This document shows, in pieces, positions 18,341-27,883 of a stretch of 64,000 bases of DNA (within the stretch, counting starts at the first letter, position 1; every line of letters starts with the position of its first letter). Below the pieces are notes generated by a model. The model was not told where the DNA came from. It did no database searches and was given only the letters and a program-made list of their open reading frames with translations. The DNA lies in the NCBI RefSeq assembly GCF_004794105.1, contig NZ_SRYR01000001.1, positions 186,001 through 250,000 on the forward strand, written 5' to 3'. A program made the translations under genes and the position numbers. The DNA comes from Clostridium sartagoforme (lineage in GTDB: Bacteria > Bacillota > Clostridia > Clostridiales > Clostridiaceae).

Positions 18341-19699
18341 ATGGATATAAAGGGTTTTAAAGAATATGACATAGTAGTAATCGGAGGGGGACCTTCTGGA
18401 TTAATAGCAGCTAAGGCAGCAGCTACAGGTGATGCTAAGGTTTGCTTAATTGAAAGAGGTGGATACCTAGGTGGGTGTGCTACAAAATCTTTAGTTATAC
18501 CTCTTATGACTTTTCACGCGGGAGAAAAGCAAATAATTAGGGGGTATGCAGAAGAACTTATAGAAAAAATAAAAGAAGAAGGTGGAACTATTGGACATAT
18601 AATGGATCCATTAGGTGTTGCAGCAACTGTAACTCCAGTAGATACAGAAATTTATAAATATGTAGCGCAAGAGTATTTACTTGATGCTGGTGTTGAAATT
18701 TTATATCATACAGAAGCTTTAGAAGTGAAGAAAGAAGAAGATAGTGTTACTTGTATAACAGCCAAAACTCGTTCAGGTATTTATGATATAAAAGCTAAGT
18801 ATTTTATTGATGCAACAGGGGATGCTGAAATAGCCTACCTAGCTGGCTGTGAAATGAAGGTAGGAAGAGAAGTAGATGGAAAATGCCAACCTATGACTTT
18901 TATGTTTAAAATGGATAATGTAGATGTTGATAAAATAATAGATTATTCAGATAAACATCCCAATGAATTTGTTATAAGTAATGAAATCAACTCTCTATCA
19001 GAGGTAAAAAGAATAGCGATTTCAGGATTTTTCTCTAAGGTGGAAGAAGCTAATAAAAATAATGATTTAAATCTAAATAGAGATAGAGTACTTTTCTTTG
19101 AATTAAATAGAAGAGGAGAAGTAGCTATAAATATGAGTAGAGTAATAAATAAAAAATCTATTGAAGGCTTTGAACTTTCTGAAGCTACTATAGAAGGTAG
19201 AAGACAGGTAATAGAGATATATAAATTCCTTAAAAATTATGTTCCAGGCTTTGAAAACTCAAGATTACTACAGTCAGCAGATGAGATTGGTGTCCGTGAG
19301 TCCAGAAGAATAGTAGGTGAGTATGTAATTACTGAAAATGACATCATTCAAGGGAAGATATTTAGTGACACAGTAGCCTTAGGTAGTTGGCCTATTGATA
19401 TTCATGATCCAGAAGGGAAGGATATTACCATTAAGGAAATGAAGATGGGAGACTATTATGGAATACCATACAGGTGTTTAATTCCAAAGGGTATAAAGAA
19501 CTTACTAGTTACTGGAAGGGCAATAAGTTCTACTCATGAGGCATTTGCTTCAGTTAGAGTATCACCTATATGTATGGCATTAGGACAGGCAGCAGGGATT
19601 GCATCAAAAATAGCTTTATTAAATAAGTTACCTTATAAAGATATAGAGATAAATGAATTAATGATTGAACTAAAAAAGTCAAATCAAGTAATAAGTTAG
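18341..19699 (+). CDS. FAD-dependent oxidoreductase (FAD_oxidored family)
   Basis: 452 residues. The N-terminal Rossmann FAD loop VVIGGGPSGLIAAKAA (about 11-26) is followed by GGYLGGCATKS, an FAD-side motif of the fumarate-reductase-like FAD_oxidored family, and a late FAD-binding stretch GRAISSTHEAFASVRV (about 390-405). Cys in GGCATKS could be redox-active. Start ATG after CAGGAGG. Third gene of the operon; probably oxidises or reduces the imported substrate. Confidence 0.85.
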   Translation: MDIKGFKEYDIVVIGGGPSGLIAAKAAATGDAKVCLIERGGYLGGCATKSLVIPLMTFHAGEKQIIRGYAEELIEKIKEEGGTIGHIMDPLGVAATVTPVDTEIYKYVAQEYLLDAGVEILYHTEALEVKKEEDSVTCITAKTRSGIYDIKAKYFIDATGDAEIAYLAGCEMKVGREVDGKCQPMTFMFKMDNVDVDKIIDYSDKHPNEFVISNEINSLSEVKRIAISGFFSKVEEANKNNDLNLNRDRVLFFELNRRGEVAINMSRVINKKSIEGFELSEATIEGRRQVIEIYKFLKNYVPGFENSRLLQSADEIGVRESRRIVGEYVITENDIIQGKIFSDTVALGSWPIDIHDPEGKDITIKEMKMGDYYGIPYRCLIPKGIKNLLVTGRAISSTHEAFASVRVSPICMALGQAAGIASKIALLNKLPYKDIEINELMIELKKSNQVIS

Positions 19700-19797
19700 A
19701 TCGCAATTATTTATTGTTTCAAGTTTAAATAAAAGGCCTTTAGTATAAAAAACTAGGGGGAATATAAAAAATAATAAAATTTTGGAGGTATTATAAA

Positions 19798-21099
19798 ATG
19801 GGAGATGCATTAAGTTTACAGGTAATATTAATTTTATTAACATTTGTAGTTATTACAGGACTTATGATTGCTAAAAAGTTACCAACATTATTAGCTTTAC
19901 CTTTACTAGGTATTATTATTGCAGTGATTGCTGGGGTTCCATTCAAGACACCGTTAGAGGAAGGTGGACAAACAATAATGGGACATGTTATTGGAGCGGG
20001 TTCTGCAAGGTTAGCAACAACTATGATTGCCACAATATTAGGTGGAATGTTTGCTAAAACTATTCAAAAGCAAGGAGTATCCAATGCTATAGTAAGAAAA
20101 GCAGCAGAGCTTGCAGGGGATAAACCATTAGTTATAGCTTTTGTATTAACAGCAGCAGTTTCAGTAGTTTTCTCAGCACTTGGGGGAGCTGGGGCAGTTA
20201 TAATGGTAGCAACAATAGTAATACCTCTTATGCTATCAGCAGGTATTAAACCAACAGCAGCTGCCGGTTGTTTCCTAATGGGGCTTGGTTTAGGGGGATT
20301 ATTTAATGTAGCTAACTATCAATTCTATGTTGATGCAATTGGAATGGATATGGAACTTGTAAAATCAACTTCTTTAGTATTAGGATTAATTTCTGTAGCT
20401 GTAACAGTTGTATATATATTAATTAATGTTAGAGGTACTTCAGTAAGAAGTACATGGACTATGCCAACAGGAACAACAACAAATGTTGTTCAAAAGGATG
20501 TTAATATTTTTGCTTTACTAGCACCAATAGTACCAATTTTATTAGTATTCTTCTTTAAGTTATCAACTGAAGTTTCTTTATTAACAGCGGTTATTTATAC
20601 AATATTAGTAACAAAACCAAGAGATTTCATACAAATTACAACAAGCTCTTTAGTTGAAGGAATTCAGGATGTTGCTGGGGTTTTAGGTTTAATGATAGGT
20701 ATTGGTATATTATTAAATGGTGTTGCAGCAGAACAAACAGTATCATTAATGCAACCACTTATTTCAGCAGTATTACCAACTTCACCAGTTCCATATATAA
20801 TATTATTTACAATCTGTGCTCCTTTAGCGTTATATAGAGGACCATTAAATCTGTATGGATTAGGTTCTGGAATCGCAAATGTTATGCTTGCAGCAGGAAC
20901 ATTAAGCCCAGCAGCAATTGGTATGGCATTAAGATCTACAGGTGTAGTTCAAGGTATATCTGATCCAACAAATACTCATAATGTTATAGTGTGTGATTTT
21001 GCAAAAGTAGATGTAAATGCCGTATTAAAATCTACAATACTTTACACAGTAATAATAACTTGTGGAGCTTTAATATATACTGCAATTACTATATTTTAG
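19798..21099 (+). CDS. Ion-transporter-superfamily permease (CitMHS/GntP-like)
   Basis: 433 residues with about 11-12 transmembrane helices and a two-half layout with re-entrant-like GGAGAVIMVATIVIP and RGPLNLYGLGSG segments, as in secondary carboxylate/gluconate carriers. Exact substrate is not readable. 98 bases separate it from the FAD gene without a clear terminator, so it is likely the last gene of the operon. It would import the compound handled by the upstream enzymes. Confidence 0.75.
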   Translation: MGDALSLQVILILLTFVVITGLMIAKKLPTLLALPLLGIIIAVIAGVPFKTPLEEGGQTIMGHVIGAGSARLATTMIATILGGMFAKTIQKQGVSNAIVRKAAELAGDKPLVIAFVLTAAVSVVFSALGGAGAVIMVATIVIPLMLSAGIKPTAAAGCFLMGLGLGGLFNVANYQFYVDAIGMDMELVKSTSLVLGLISVAVTVVYILINVRGTSVRSTWTMPTGTTTNVVQKDVNIFALLAPIVPILLVFFFKLSTEVSLLTAVIYTILVTKPRDFIQITTSSLVEGIQDVAGVLGLMIGIGILLNGVAAEQTVSLMQPLISAVLPTSPVPYIILFTICAPLALYRGPLNLYGLGSGIANVMLAAGTLSPAAIGMALRSTGVVQGISDPTNTHNVIVCDFAKVDVNAVLKSTILYTVIITCGALIYTAITIF

Positions 21100-21130
21100 T
21101 TAAGAAAATATTCTTAATTTAAAAGAAGGA

Positions 21131-21172
21131 TTAAGAGTTAAGTTGTTTTAAAAACCAAAACTTAACTCTTAA
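21131..21172 (+). terminator. Hairpin after the permease gene
   Basis: 14-bp stem TTAAGAGTTAAGTT / AACTTAACTCTTAA; the T tract is short, so termination is likely but not certain. Confidence 0.55.
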
Positions 21173-21249
21173 TTTCCCAAAATATAAAGTGGTGGCGCTA
21201 GGGATAGGTGTATAAGCCTTTTTTGATAAATTTGAGGGGAGTAAATTAA

Positions 21250-21894
21250 ATGAATAATTTATATTATTTAAATGATGAAATTTTATCCTTTTTAGAATTA
21301 AAGGAAGATATAGTATTTCATAAAATACCAAAGAATAAAATAAGGTATTTTCTTAATGAGGCTAGTAATATTGGTAGAAAAGAAGCTAAGAAATATAAAG
21401 ATATTACCTTAGAAAAGTTACTTAAGGATAATGGAGTGGAAGTAATTATTGAAGAGACTTGTCCCACTAAGAAATTAGATATAAGAGGTGAGATAATCTT
21501 TGATAAAAAAGAAAAGAAAATAACAATTTATAAAAATTCTATAGATCAACTATATAAATCTTTAAATGAATCAGGATTTAAAGTGAGCAGAGAGAAGGTT
21601 TATCAAATTCATTTGGCACATGAGTTTTATCACTTCCTGGAGTTTAAGAATAAAAAGAATACAAACGAATTGTTAGAAAAGGTGGAGACAATTTCTATAG
21701 GACCAATAAAGAGAAAATCTTCAATACTAAAAACTAGGGAAATAGCAGCTCATAGCTTTTGTAAGGAGTTATTAAATCTTAAATTCCATCCAAAGCTTAT
21801 GGATTATTTATTTTTAATTGAAACTAAGAAAGTAGATAAAAATGATTTTAAAAGGTATATTACAGAATTAAATAATGAATATTTACACCTCTGA
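21250..21894 (+). CDS. Putative zinc metallopeptidase with an HExxH motif
   Basis: 214 residues, soluble. LAHEFYHFLEF (about 129-139) contains HExxH with helix-like context, and a Glu-containing helix follows (REIAAHSFCKELL, about 167-179), as in ImmA/IrrE-like peptidases. No DNA-binding domain is present and no regulator gene is adjacent, unlike ImmA-ImmR pairs. Start ATG after GAGGGGA. The gene ends inside its own terminator hairpin. Target protein unknown. Confidence 0.7.
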   Translation: MNNLYYLNDEILSFLELKEDIVFHKIPKNKIRYFLNEASNIGRKEAKKYKDITLEKLLKDNGVEVIIEETCPTKKLDIRGEIIFDKKEKKITIYKNSIDQLYKSLNESGFKVSREKVYQIHLAHEFYHFLEFKNKKNTNELLEKVETISIGPIKRKSSILKTREIAAHSFCKELLNLKFHPKLMDYLFLIETKKVDKNDFKRYITELNNEYLHL

Positions 21895-21935
21895 TGTTAA
21901 TTAAATTAATAATTAACATCAGAGGTGTATTATTT
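21885..21935 (+). terminator. Intrinsic terminator overlapping the stop codon of the metallopeptidase gene
   Basis: 19-bp perfect stem (21885-21903 / 21910-21928), core ACACCTCTGATGTTAATTA; T-rich tail. The TGA stop lies in the left arm. Confidence 0.85.
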
Positions 21936-21972
21936 TATTCTTTAGGAATTTATAATAAGATAACTAGATTAA

Positions 21973-22059
21973 CTAAGCCAATTGACTTCATATATTGATA
22001 GAGATGATGATGGAACAGGAACTTTAGAAAGATATAAAAAAGAAATTTATTTAGGATAA
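21973..22059 (+). pseudogene. Possible short gene remnant
   Basis: An open stretch reads IDRDDDGTGTLERYKKEIYLG before TAA, with protein-like composition but no ribosome site and only a TTG as a start. It may be the 3' end of a lost gene. Not recognised. Confidence 0.25.
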
Positions 22060-22067
22060 AGAAGTTA

Positions 22068-22096
22068 TTGACTTTATTACTTTATTGTGTTAAAGT
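22068..22096 (+). promoter_or_regulatory. Promoter of the amino-acid ABC importer
   Basis: -35 TTGACT (22068-22073), 17-base spacer, -10 TAAAGT (22091-22096). Confidence 0.5.
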
Positions 22097-22146
22097 ATTA
22101 AATAAGAAAAGCGTTTTTAAAGAAAATAAAGAGGGGGCAATTAATT

Positions 22147-22947
22147 ATGAAATTTGGGAAAAAATTATTAGCTTTAACAGTAGTATCTGTTATGTCATTA
22201 TCATTGATATCATGTGGGGAAAAGAAAGATCAAAGTGTATTAGATAAGGACAAGCTTATTTTAGGTTTTGATGATACTTTTGTACCCATGGGATTTAAAG
22301 ATTCAAATGGAGAGTATGTTGGATTTGATATTGATCTAGCTAAGGCTGTTTCAGAAAAGTTAAATAAGGAAATAGAGTTTCAACCTATAGATTGGAGTAT
22401 GAAAGAAACGGAACTTAAGAACGGAAATATAGATTTTATTTGGAATGGATATAGCATTACAGACGAAAGAAAAGAAAAAGTTGAATTTTCAACTCCATAT
22501 TTAAATAATAGACAAGTTATTATTACTTTATCAGATTCCAAAATTAACACTAAGGCAGATTTAAAAGATAAAGTTGTTGGTGCACAAAATCAATCAAGTG
22601 CTGTTGATGCAATTGAGGCTGATGGGGATACTATAACTACCTTTAAAGATGGTAAAGTAGTAACTTTTGAAACTAACAATGAAGCATTAATGGATTTAGA
22701 AGCAGGAAGATTAGATGCTGTAGTTGCTGATGAAATATTAGCAAAATACTACACTAAGCAAAGAGGGGCTGAAAAGTATAAAATTTTATCTGAAGATTTT
22801 GGTACAGAAGCGTATGCTGTAGGAATGAGAAAAGAAGATAAGGATTTAGTTGATGCATTTAATAAAGCATTTAATGAGTTAGTTGAAGATGGAACAGCTG
22901 GAGAAATTTCTGTTAAGTGGTTTGGTGAAGATATAATTGCAAAATAA
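22147..22947 (+). CDS. Polar amino-acid ABC transporter, substrate-binding lipoprotein
   Basis: 266 residues. Lipobox LISC with Cys23, then a family-3 solute-binding fold (DKLILGFDDTFVPMGFKD, YVGFDIDLAKAVS, STPYLNNRQVI). It captures an amino acid (glutamine, cystine or similar) at the outer membrane face. Start ATG after GAGGGGG. First gene of a three-gene importer operon. Confidence 0.93.
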   Translation: MKFGKKLLALTVVSVMSLSLISCGEKKDQSVLDKDKLILGFDDTFVPMGFKDSNGEYVGFDIDLAKAVSEKLNKEIEFQPIDWSMKETELKNGNIDFIWNGYSITDERKEKVEFSTPYLNNRQVIITLSDSKINTKADLKDKVVGAQNQSSAVDAIEADGDTITTFKDGKVVTFETNNEALMDLEAGRLDAVVADEILAKYYTKQRGAEKYKILSEDFGTEAYAVGMRKEDKDLVDAFNKAFNELVEDGTAGEISVKWFGEDIIAK

Positions 22948-22975
22948 TTAATAAAGTAATAAGGAGGCGTTTACC

Positions 22976-23626
22976 TTGGAATTAATAAATGAAATTATGG
23001 AATTTATTCCTCAAGCATTAGAAGGCTTAAAGGTAACTATAGGAATATTTTCGATAACCTTAATATTATCAATACCTTTAGGAGTAGTAATTGCCTTAGG
23101 AAGAATATCTAAAATAAAAATACTAAAATCTATTACTGGAATCTATGTTTTAATTTTACGAGGAACACCTTTATTATTACAAATTTTATTTATATTCTTT
23201 GGATTACCTCTTATTAATATAAATATACCGAGATTTCCAGCGGCTATTTTAGCTATGGTATTAAATTATGGGGCATACTTTGGTGAAATATTTAGGGCAG
23301 GTATATTATCTATAGATAAAGGACAATTTGAAGGGGCAGAGGTACTTGGACTAAGTAAAAAAGATACTTTCTTTAGAATAGTACTACCTCAAGCTCTAAA
23401 AAGAGTTTTTCCACCTGTTGCCAATGAGGTAGTAACTTTAGTTAAAGATACATCATTAATTTATGTAGTTGGTTTAGATGAATTATTAAAGATAGCGAAA
23501 ATAGCATCTAATAGGCTATCGTCTATTATGCCATTTGTAGTAGTTGCAGTATTTTACTTAGTATTCAATGGAATACTAACAAAGCTTTTAGAGACTATGG
23601 AGAAGAAGTTTGATTATTATCAATAG
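22976..23626 (+). CDS. Polar amino-acid ABC transporter, permease
   Basis: 216 residues, about five transmembrane helices; HisMQ/GlnP-type permease with the EAA loop FEGAEVLGLSKKDTFFRIVLPQA (read as GAEVLGLSKKDTFFRIVLP). The start is TTG (22976), 8 bases after AAGGAGG. Only one permease gene is present, so it should work as a homodimer. Confidence 0.92.
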   Translation: MELINEIMEFIPQALEGLKVTIGIFSITLILSIPLGVVIALGRISKIKILKSITGIYVLILRGTPLLLQILFIFFGLPLININIPRFPAAILAMVLNYGAYFGEIFRAGILSIDKGQFEGAEVLGLSKKDTFFRIVLPQALKRVFPPVANEVVTLVKDTSLIYVVGLDELLKIAKIASNRLSSIMPFVVVAVFYLVFNGILTKLLETMEKKFDYYQ

Positions 23627-23637
23627 GAGGGAAGGAT

Positions 23638-24321
23638 ATGCTTAAGATTAAGGGGTTAAAGAAAAGTTTTGGGGAAACTGAAGTTTTAAATGGAATAGAT
23701 CTTGAAGTAAATTCAGGAGAAGTAGCAGTTATAGTAGGTCCTTCTGGCGGTGGTAAAACAACTTTATTAAGATGCGTAAATGGACTGGAGTTTTGTGATG
23801 AAGGGACTATTATGATAGAAAATAATTATTTATGTGAAAATGGAGTTTATAAGGAAAAGAAAGATTTTAATGAAGTAAGAAAATCTATAGGATTAGTATT
23901 CCAAAACTTTAATCTTTTTCCTCATATGAGTGTATTAGGGAATTTAATAGAAGCACCAATTAGGGTTTTAGGGGAAAAAGAAACTAAGGCAAAGGAAGAT
24001 GCAAAAGAGATACTAAGATTTTTAGGATTAGAAAATAAAATAGATAGTTATCCTTATGAACTGTCAGGAGGACAAAAGCAAAGAGTAGCTATAGGACGAG
24101 CTTTAGCTTTAAAGCCTAAATTAATGTGCTTTGATGAACCTACATCAGCTTTAGATCCAGGTTTAACAGGAGAAGTAGCCGAACTAATAAGATCCCTTGC
24201 AAAAGATGGAATGAGTATGCTTATAATAACTCATGATATGGATTTTGCAGAAAAAGTAGCGGATAAAATATATTCAATGAAGAATGGAACTCTCCTAGAA
24301 GGGAACGTATTTACAAATTGA
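23638..24321 (+). CDS. Polar amino-acid ABC transporter, ATP-binding protein
   Basis: 227 residues. Walker A GPSGGGKTT (34-42), signature LSGGQKQRVAIGRAL, Walker B LMCFDEPTSALDP, H-loop ITHDM. GlnQ/HisP family. AGGAGG ends 5 bases before the ATG. It energises the permease encoded just upstream. Confidence 0.94.
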   Translation: MLKIKGLKKSFGETEVLNGIDLEVNSGEVAVIVGPSGGGKTTLLRCVNGLEFCDEGTIMIENNYLCENGVYKEKKDFNEVRKSIGLVFQNFNLFPHMSVLGNLIEAPIRVLGEKETKAKEDAKEILRFLGLENKIDSYPYELSGGQKQRVAIGRALALKPKLMCFDEPTSALDPGLTGEVAELIRSLAKDGMSMLIITHDMDFAEKVADKIYSMKNGTLLEGNVFTN

Positions 24322-24330
24322 ATATAACGA

Positions 24331-24378
24331 CAATGATAAATAGAATATGCTCCATAAGACATATTCTATTTATCATTG
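24331..24378. repeat. 19-bp hairpin without U tract, member of a repeated hairpin family
   Basis: Arms CAATGATAAATAGAATATG and CATATTCTATTTATCATTG. The loop region GCTCCATAAG recurs in the hairpin at 61136-61172. The first copy has no T-run, so it is not a standard terminator. Confidence 0.6.
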
Positions 24379-24475
24379 CGAGTATATTACAATTAATAAT
24401 AGCCAAAGAATTTGTTGTGGAAATGATATGTATTAAATAAAAATGAGAGCAGTAAAAATGAAAAATGAAGGAATG

Positions 24476-24515
24476 AATAAAGGAGGTTTTGCATGGCAAA
24501 ACCCCCTTTATTTTA
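24476..24515. terminator. Bidirectional hairpin terminator and repeat-family member
   Basis: Arms AATAAAGGAGGTTTTGC (24476-24492) and GCAAAACCCCCTTTATT (24496-24512), one mismatch, T-rich on both sides. Preceded by AATGAAGGAATGAA, as in the copy near 61038. It serves the ABC operon and the convergent ATPase gene. Confidence 0.7.
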
Positions 24516-24600
24516 AGATGTACTTAAAAAATCTGTAAAGATTTTTTTATAAGCATTCTTTAATTAATAAGATGCTTTGCATTTTATTACATACTTACAG

Positions 24601-27216
24601 TTATTTTTTTGATTTAAATATGACTTTTATTAATTCATTTATTACAAATGGAATTAGTGAAATTAATATTACTATTCCCCAATCATATAAGCTTAATGAA
24701 TAAACCTTAAATATACTTGCAGTAAATGGTATTGTTATTATTGCAAATTGCAATAGGATACCAAAAGCTATGGATGCTAGTAGCCATTTGTTTTTAAAGA
24801 AGCCTATTTGGAATATAGATTTTCTTTCGTTTCTCATTGATAAGGAATAGAAAAGTTGAGAAACACTTAGTACTACAAAGGCCATTGTTTGAGCATGTTT
24901 TAAGGAGTCAGGATATAATTTTTCTCCTAATACAAAAGCGATTAAAGTGGTAGCACCAATTAATATACCATTTATTATTAGAAGAATTCCCATTCTACCT
25001 GCAAATAAACTTTCATTTGGAGCTTTAGGAGGTAAGTCCATAACTCCCTTATCACCTGGATCTACTCCTAAAGATAGAGCAGGGAAACTGTCTGTAATTA
25101 AGTTTACCCATAGAATATGGATTGCTTGTAATGGGGTAGGCCAGTTTAGTAAGATTGCAACAAATAATGCAACTACTTCTCCTAAGTTACAGCTTAAAAG
25201 GAATATAATGGATTTTTTTATATTATTAAATATATTTCTTCCTTCTTCTACTGCTTTTACTATAGTGGTGAAGTTATCATCAGTTAGTACCATATCAGCT
25301 GCACCTTTAGCAACATCTGTACCTGTTATACCCATTGCAACTCCAATATCAGCAGCTTTTAGTGAAGGAGCATCATTAACACCATCACCTGTCATAGATA
25401 CTATATTACCGTGAGCTTTAAATGCTTTTACAATCTTTACTTTGTGTTCAGGAGAAACTCTTGCAAAAACTTTATAATTATTAATAATCTTTACAAACTC
25501 ATCATCACTATAAGTATCTATTTCACTTCCAGCCATAGCCTCAGAAATATCTTCGGCAATGCCTAAATCTTTAGCTATAGCAACAGCAGTGTTTTTATGA
25601 TCACCAGTTATCATTATAGTTCTAATTCCAGCGTTTTTACTTACATCAATAGAAGATTTTACTTCTTCTCTAGGTGGATCTATCATTCCCATAAGACCAA
25701 CAAAGATTAAATCAGTTTCAAGATTATTTACTACAATGTTGTTATTATCAATTTCCTTATAAGCTAAGGCTAATACTCTTAAGGCATCATCTGACATTTT
25801 ATTAGATGCTTCTAAAACATTATCTTTTTCATCTTTAGTAAATTCTTTAACTTCATTGTTTATTAAAATTTTATTTGATATTTTTAATATGCTATCTATT
25901 GCCCCTTTAGTAAACACAGTATTTTTATTATTATAATTATTTACTGTAGTCATTAGTTTTCTATCTGAATCAAAGGGGATTTCATTAATTCTTTTGTTAG
26001 AAGCTGTTAAATCTTCCTTTAGTATATTAAGTTTATTTCCAACTTCTATTAAAGCAACTTCAGTAGGGTCTCCGGTTTGCTTTCCATCCTTTGAGGTGGC
26101 ATCATTACATAAAATCATACCATCTACTAATAGTTTTGCTTCTTTATTATTAATATCGATTTTATCTAAATCTATAATTGTTCCGTCTACAAAAAACTTC
26201 TTTACAGTCATTTTATTAATTGTTAATGTACCAGTTTTATCTGAACAAATAATATTAACTGATCCTAGAGTTTCAACAGAAGGTAATTTTCTTATAATTG
26301 CATTTTCTTTAATCATTCTTTGAACTCCAAGAGCAAGAACAATTGCAACAATAGCAGGTAATCCTTCTGGAATTGCAGCAACAGCTAAGCTTATTGAAGT
26401 CATAAACATTTCAAGAAAATCTCTTCCTTGGAACATAGATACTATAAACATAAGTATAGAAACACCTACAGCAGCAAACCCTAAGGTTTTTCCAAGTTGA
26501 GCAAGCTTCTTTTGAAGTGGGGTAGTATTATCTTCCTCAGCATCAAGCATTTTTGCTATCTTACCTATTTCTGTATTCATACCAGCTCCCACGACTATAC
26601 CTACACCTCTACCATATGTTACTAGCGTAGACATAAAGGCCATATTATGCTGATCACCAATAGGCAATTCTGAGTTATCTGTATTAGTTTCTGAATTTTT
26701 TTCAGAAGGGACAGATTCACCTGTAAAAGCTGATTCTTCTATTTTCAAATTAGCAGCTTCAATAAGTCTTAAGTCAGCAGGTATATATCTACCAGCATCG
26801 ATAATAACTATATCTCCAACTACAACTTCTTCAGATTGAATTTCTATTATATTTCCATCTCTTTTAACTAAAGCCTTAGGAGTGGACATGTTTTTCAATG
26901 CTTCTAAAGCCTTTTCAGCCTTAGACTCTTGAATTACACCAATTATAGCATTCACAAAGATAACTATTAAAATTATAATTGCATCACTAACTTCTTTAAC
27001 TGCTATAGAGATAATAGCTGCAATTAATAATATATAAATCATTACATCATTAATTTGGGCTAGGAATAATTGAAACATGCTTTTTTTCTTTTTTCCTTGA
27101 AGTTTATTTAATCCGTTTTTCTCAAGTCTAGATTTAGCTTCATTTGAAGATAACCCATTAACTTCATTAGAGGATAATTCTTTTATTATTTCATCAGAAT
27201 TTTTACTATACCACAT
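24601..27216 (-). CDS. Calcium-transporting-type P-type ATPase (P2A)
   Basis: 871 residues. Cation ATPase N-terminal domain, TGES (165-168), PEGLP in helix M4 (283-287, the P2A calcium signature), phosphorylated Asp326 in CSDKTGT, TGDPTE and the hinge MTGDGVNDAPSLK, then four to six C-terminal helices. It exports Ca2+ (or Mn2+) from the cell at the cost of ATP. The start ATG follows AGGAGG on the minus strand. Monocistronic. Of full length. Confidence 0.92.
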   Translation of the reverse strand: MWYSKNSDEIIKELSSNEVNGLSSNEAKSRLEKNGLNKLQGKKKKSMFQLFLAQINDVMIYILLIAAIISIAVKEVSDAIIILIVIFVNAIIGVIQESKAEKALEALKNMSTPKALVKRDGNIIEIQSEEVVVGDIVIIDAGRYIPADLRLIEAANLKIEESAFTGESVPSEKNSETNTDNSELPIGDQHNMAFMSTLVTYGRGVGIVVGAGMNTEIGKIAKMLDAEEDNTTPLQKKLAQLGKTLGFAAVGVSILMFIVSMFQGRDFLEMFMTSISLAVAAIPEGLPAIVAIVLALGVQRMIKENAIIRKLPSVETLGSVNIICSDKTGTLTINKMTVKKFFVDGTIIDLDKIDINNKEAKLLVDGMILCNDATSKDGKQTGDPTEVALIEVGNKLNILKEDLTASNKRINEIPFDSDRKLMTTVNNYNNKNTVFTKGAIDSILKISNKILINNEVKEFTKDEKDNVLEASNKMSDDALRVLALAYKEIDNNNIVVNNLETDLIFVGLMGMIDPPREEVKSSIDVSKNAGIRTIMITGDHKNTAVAIAKDLGIAEDISEAMAGSEIDTYSDDEFVKIINNYKVFARVSPEHKVKIVKAFKAHGNIVSMTGDGVNDAPSLKAADIGVAMGITGTDVAKGAADMVLTDDNFTTIVKAVEEGRNIFNNIKKSIIFLLSCNLGEVVALFVAILLNWPTPLQAIHILWVNLITDSFPALSLGVDPGDKGVMDLPPKAPNESLFAGRMGILLIINGILIGATTLIAFVLGEKLYPDSLKHAQTMAFVVLSVSQLFYSLSMRNERKSIFQIGFFKNKWLLASIAFGILLQFAIITIPFTASIFKVYSLSLYDWGIVILISLIPFVINELIKVIFKSKK

Positions 27217-27340
27217 TTTTACCTCCTAATTATAAAAACTATGCATAACTATAGTGTATTAATTTTTAGCTATAATAATACATGGAAGAAGTGAGGAAAT
27301 TTAAATTTAATGTTATAATAACTTTAAGGATGGTGGAAAA

Positions 27341-27763
27341 ATGGAAGTTGGAAGAATTAATAGAAAAGAAATAATACAGCAGGATAGAAGAGTTGTATCA
27401 GAAAAAAAAGATTTTTCACAAAGCTTTAATCAAGCTAAAGAAAGACGTTCTGAAGAACAACTTAAAGAAATGATAGAAGAAATACATAAAAAAGGAAATA
27501 GATTAGTAGCTACAAAAACATATGGAGATGTAGTAGCATATAAAAAAATGATCAAAGAATATTTAGAATCTATTCTTAAATTTATGTATAACACAAAAAA
27601 AGATATTAGCTTTTGGCAAACTCAATATTTTATAACTGTAGATACAATAGATGCTAAGCTTGAAGAATTAACTACAGCACTATTAAAAGGTGAAACAGAT
27701 AATTTAAATATAGCTTCATCAATAGATGAAATACAAGGTTTAATAGTAGATATTTATAGATAA
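27341..27763 (+). CDS. YaaR family protein (DUF327)
   Basis: 140 residues, highly charged and helical; the YaaR signature is seen in GNRLVATKTYGDVVAYKKMIKEYL and the Lys-rich middle. Function unknown; in other Firmicutes the family lies near DNA-replication genes, which is not the case here. The start ATG follows GGATGGTGG. Confidence 0.85.
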   Translation: MEVGRINRKEIIQQDRRVVSEKKDFSQSFNQAKERRSEEQLKEMIEEIHKKGNRLVATKTYGDVVAYKKMIKEYLESILKFMYNTKKDISFWQTQYFITVDTIDAKLEELTTALLKGETDNLNIASSIDEIQGLIVDIYR

Positions 27764-27883
27764 CTTGTAACTATGTTGTATATTACTTGAAAATTATTAT
27801 CAATAAAGATATTATAAGTTATAAGAATTATTAAGAAATAATATATAAACGTACTAAATTATGTACTAATAGAAGGAGGAAAA

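Noticed and set aside
24331-24378. Intrinsic terminator of the amino-acid importer
   Set aside because: 19-bp stem is strong but no T tract follows; the hairpin at 24476 is a better terminator.
24947-26323. Plus-strand ORFs of 155 and 109 residues
   Set aside because: Shadows of the P-type ATPase gene, which has all family motifs on the other strand.
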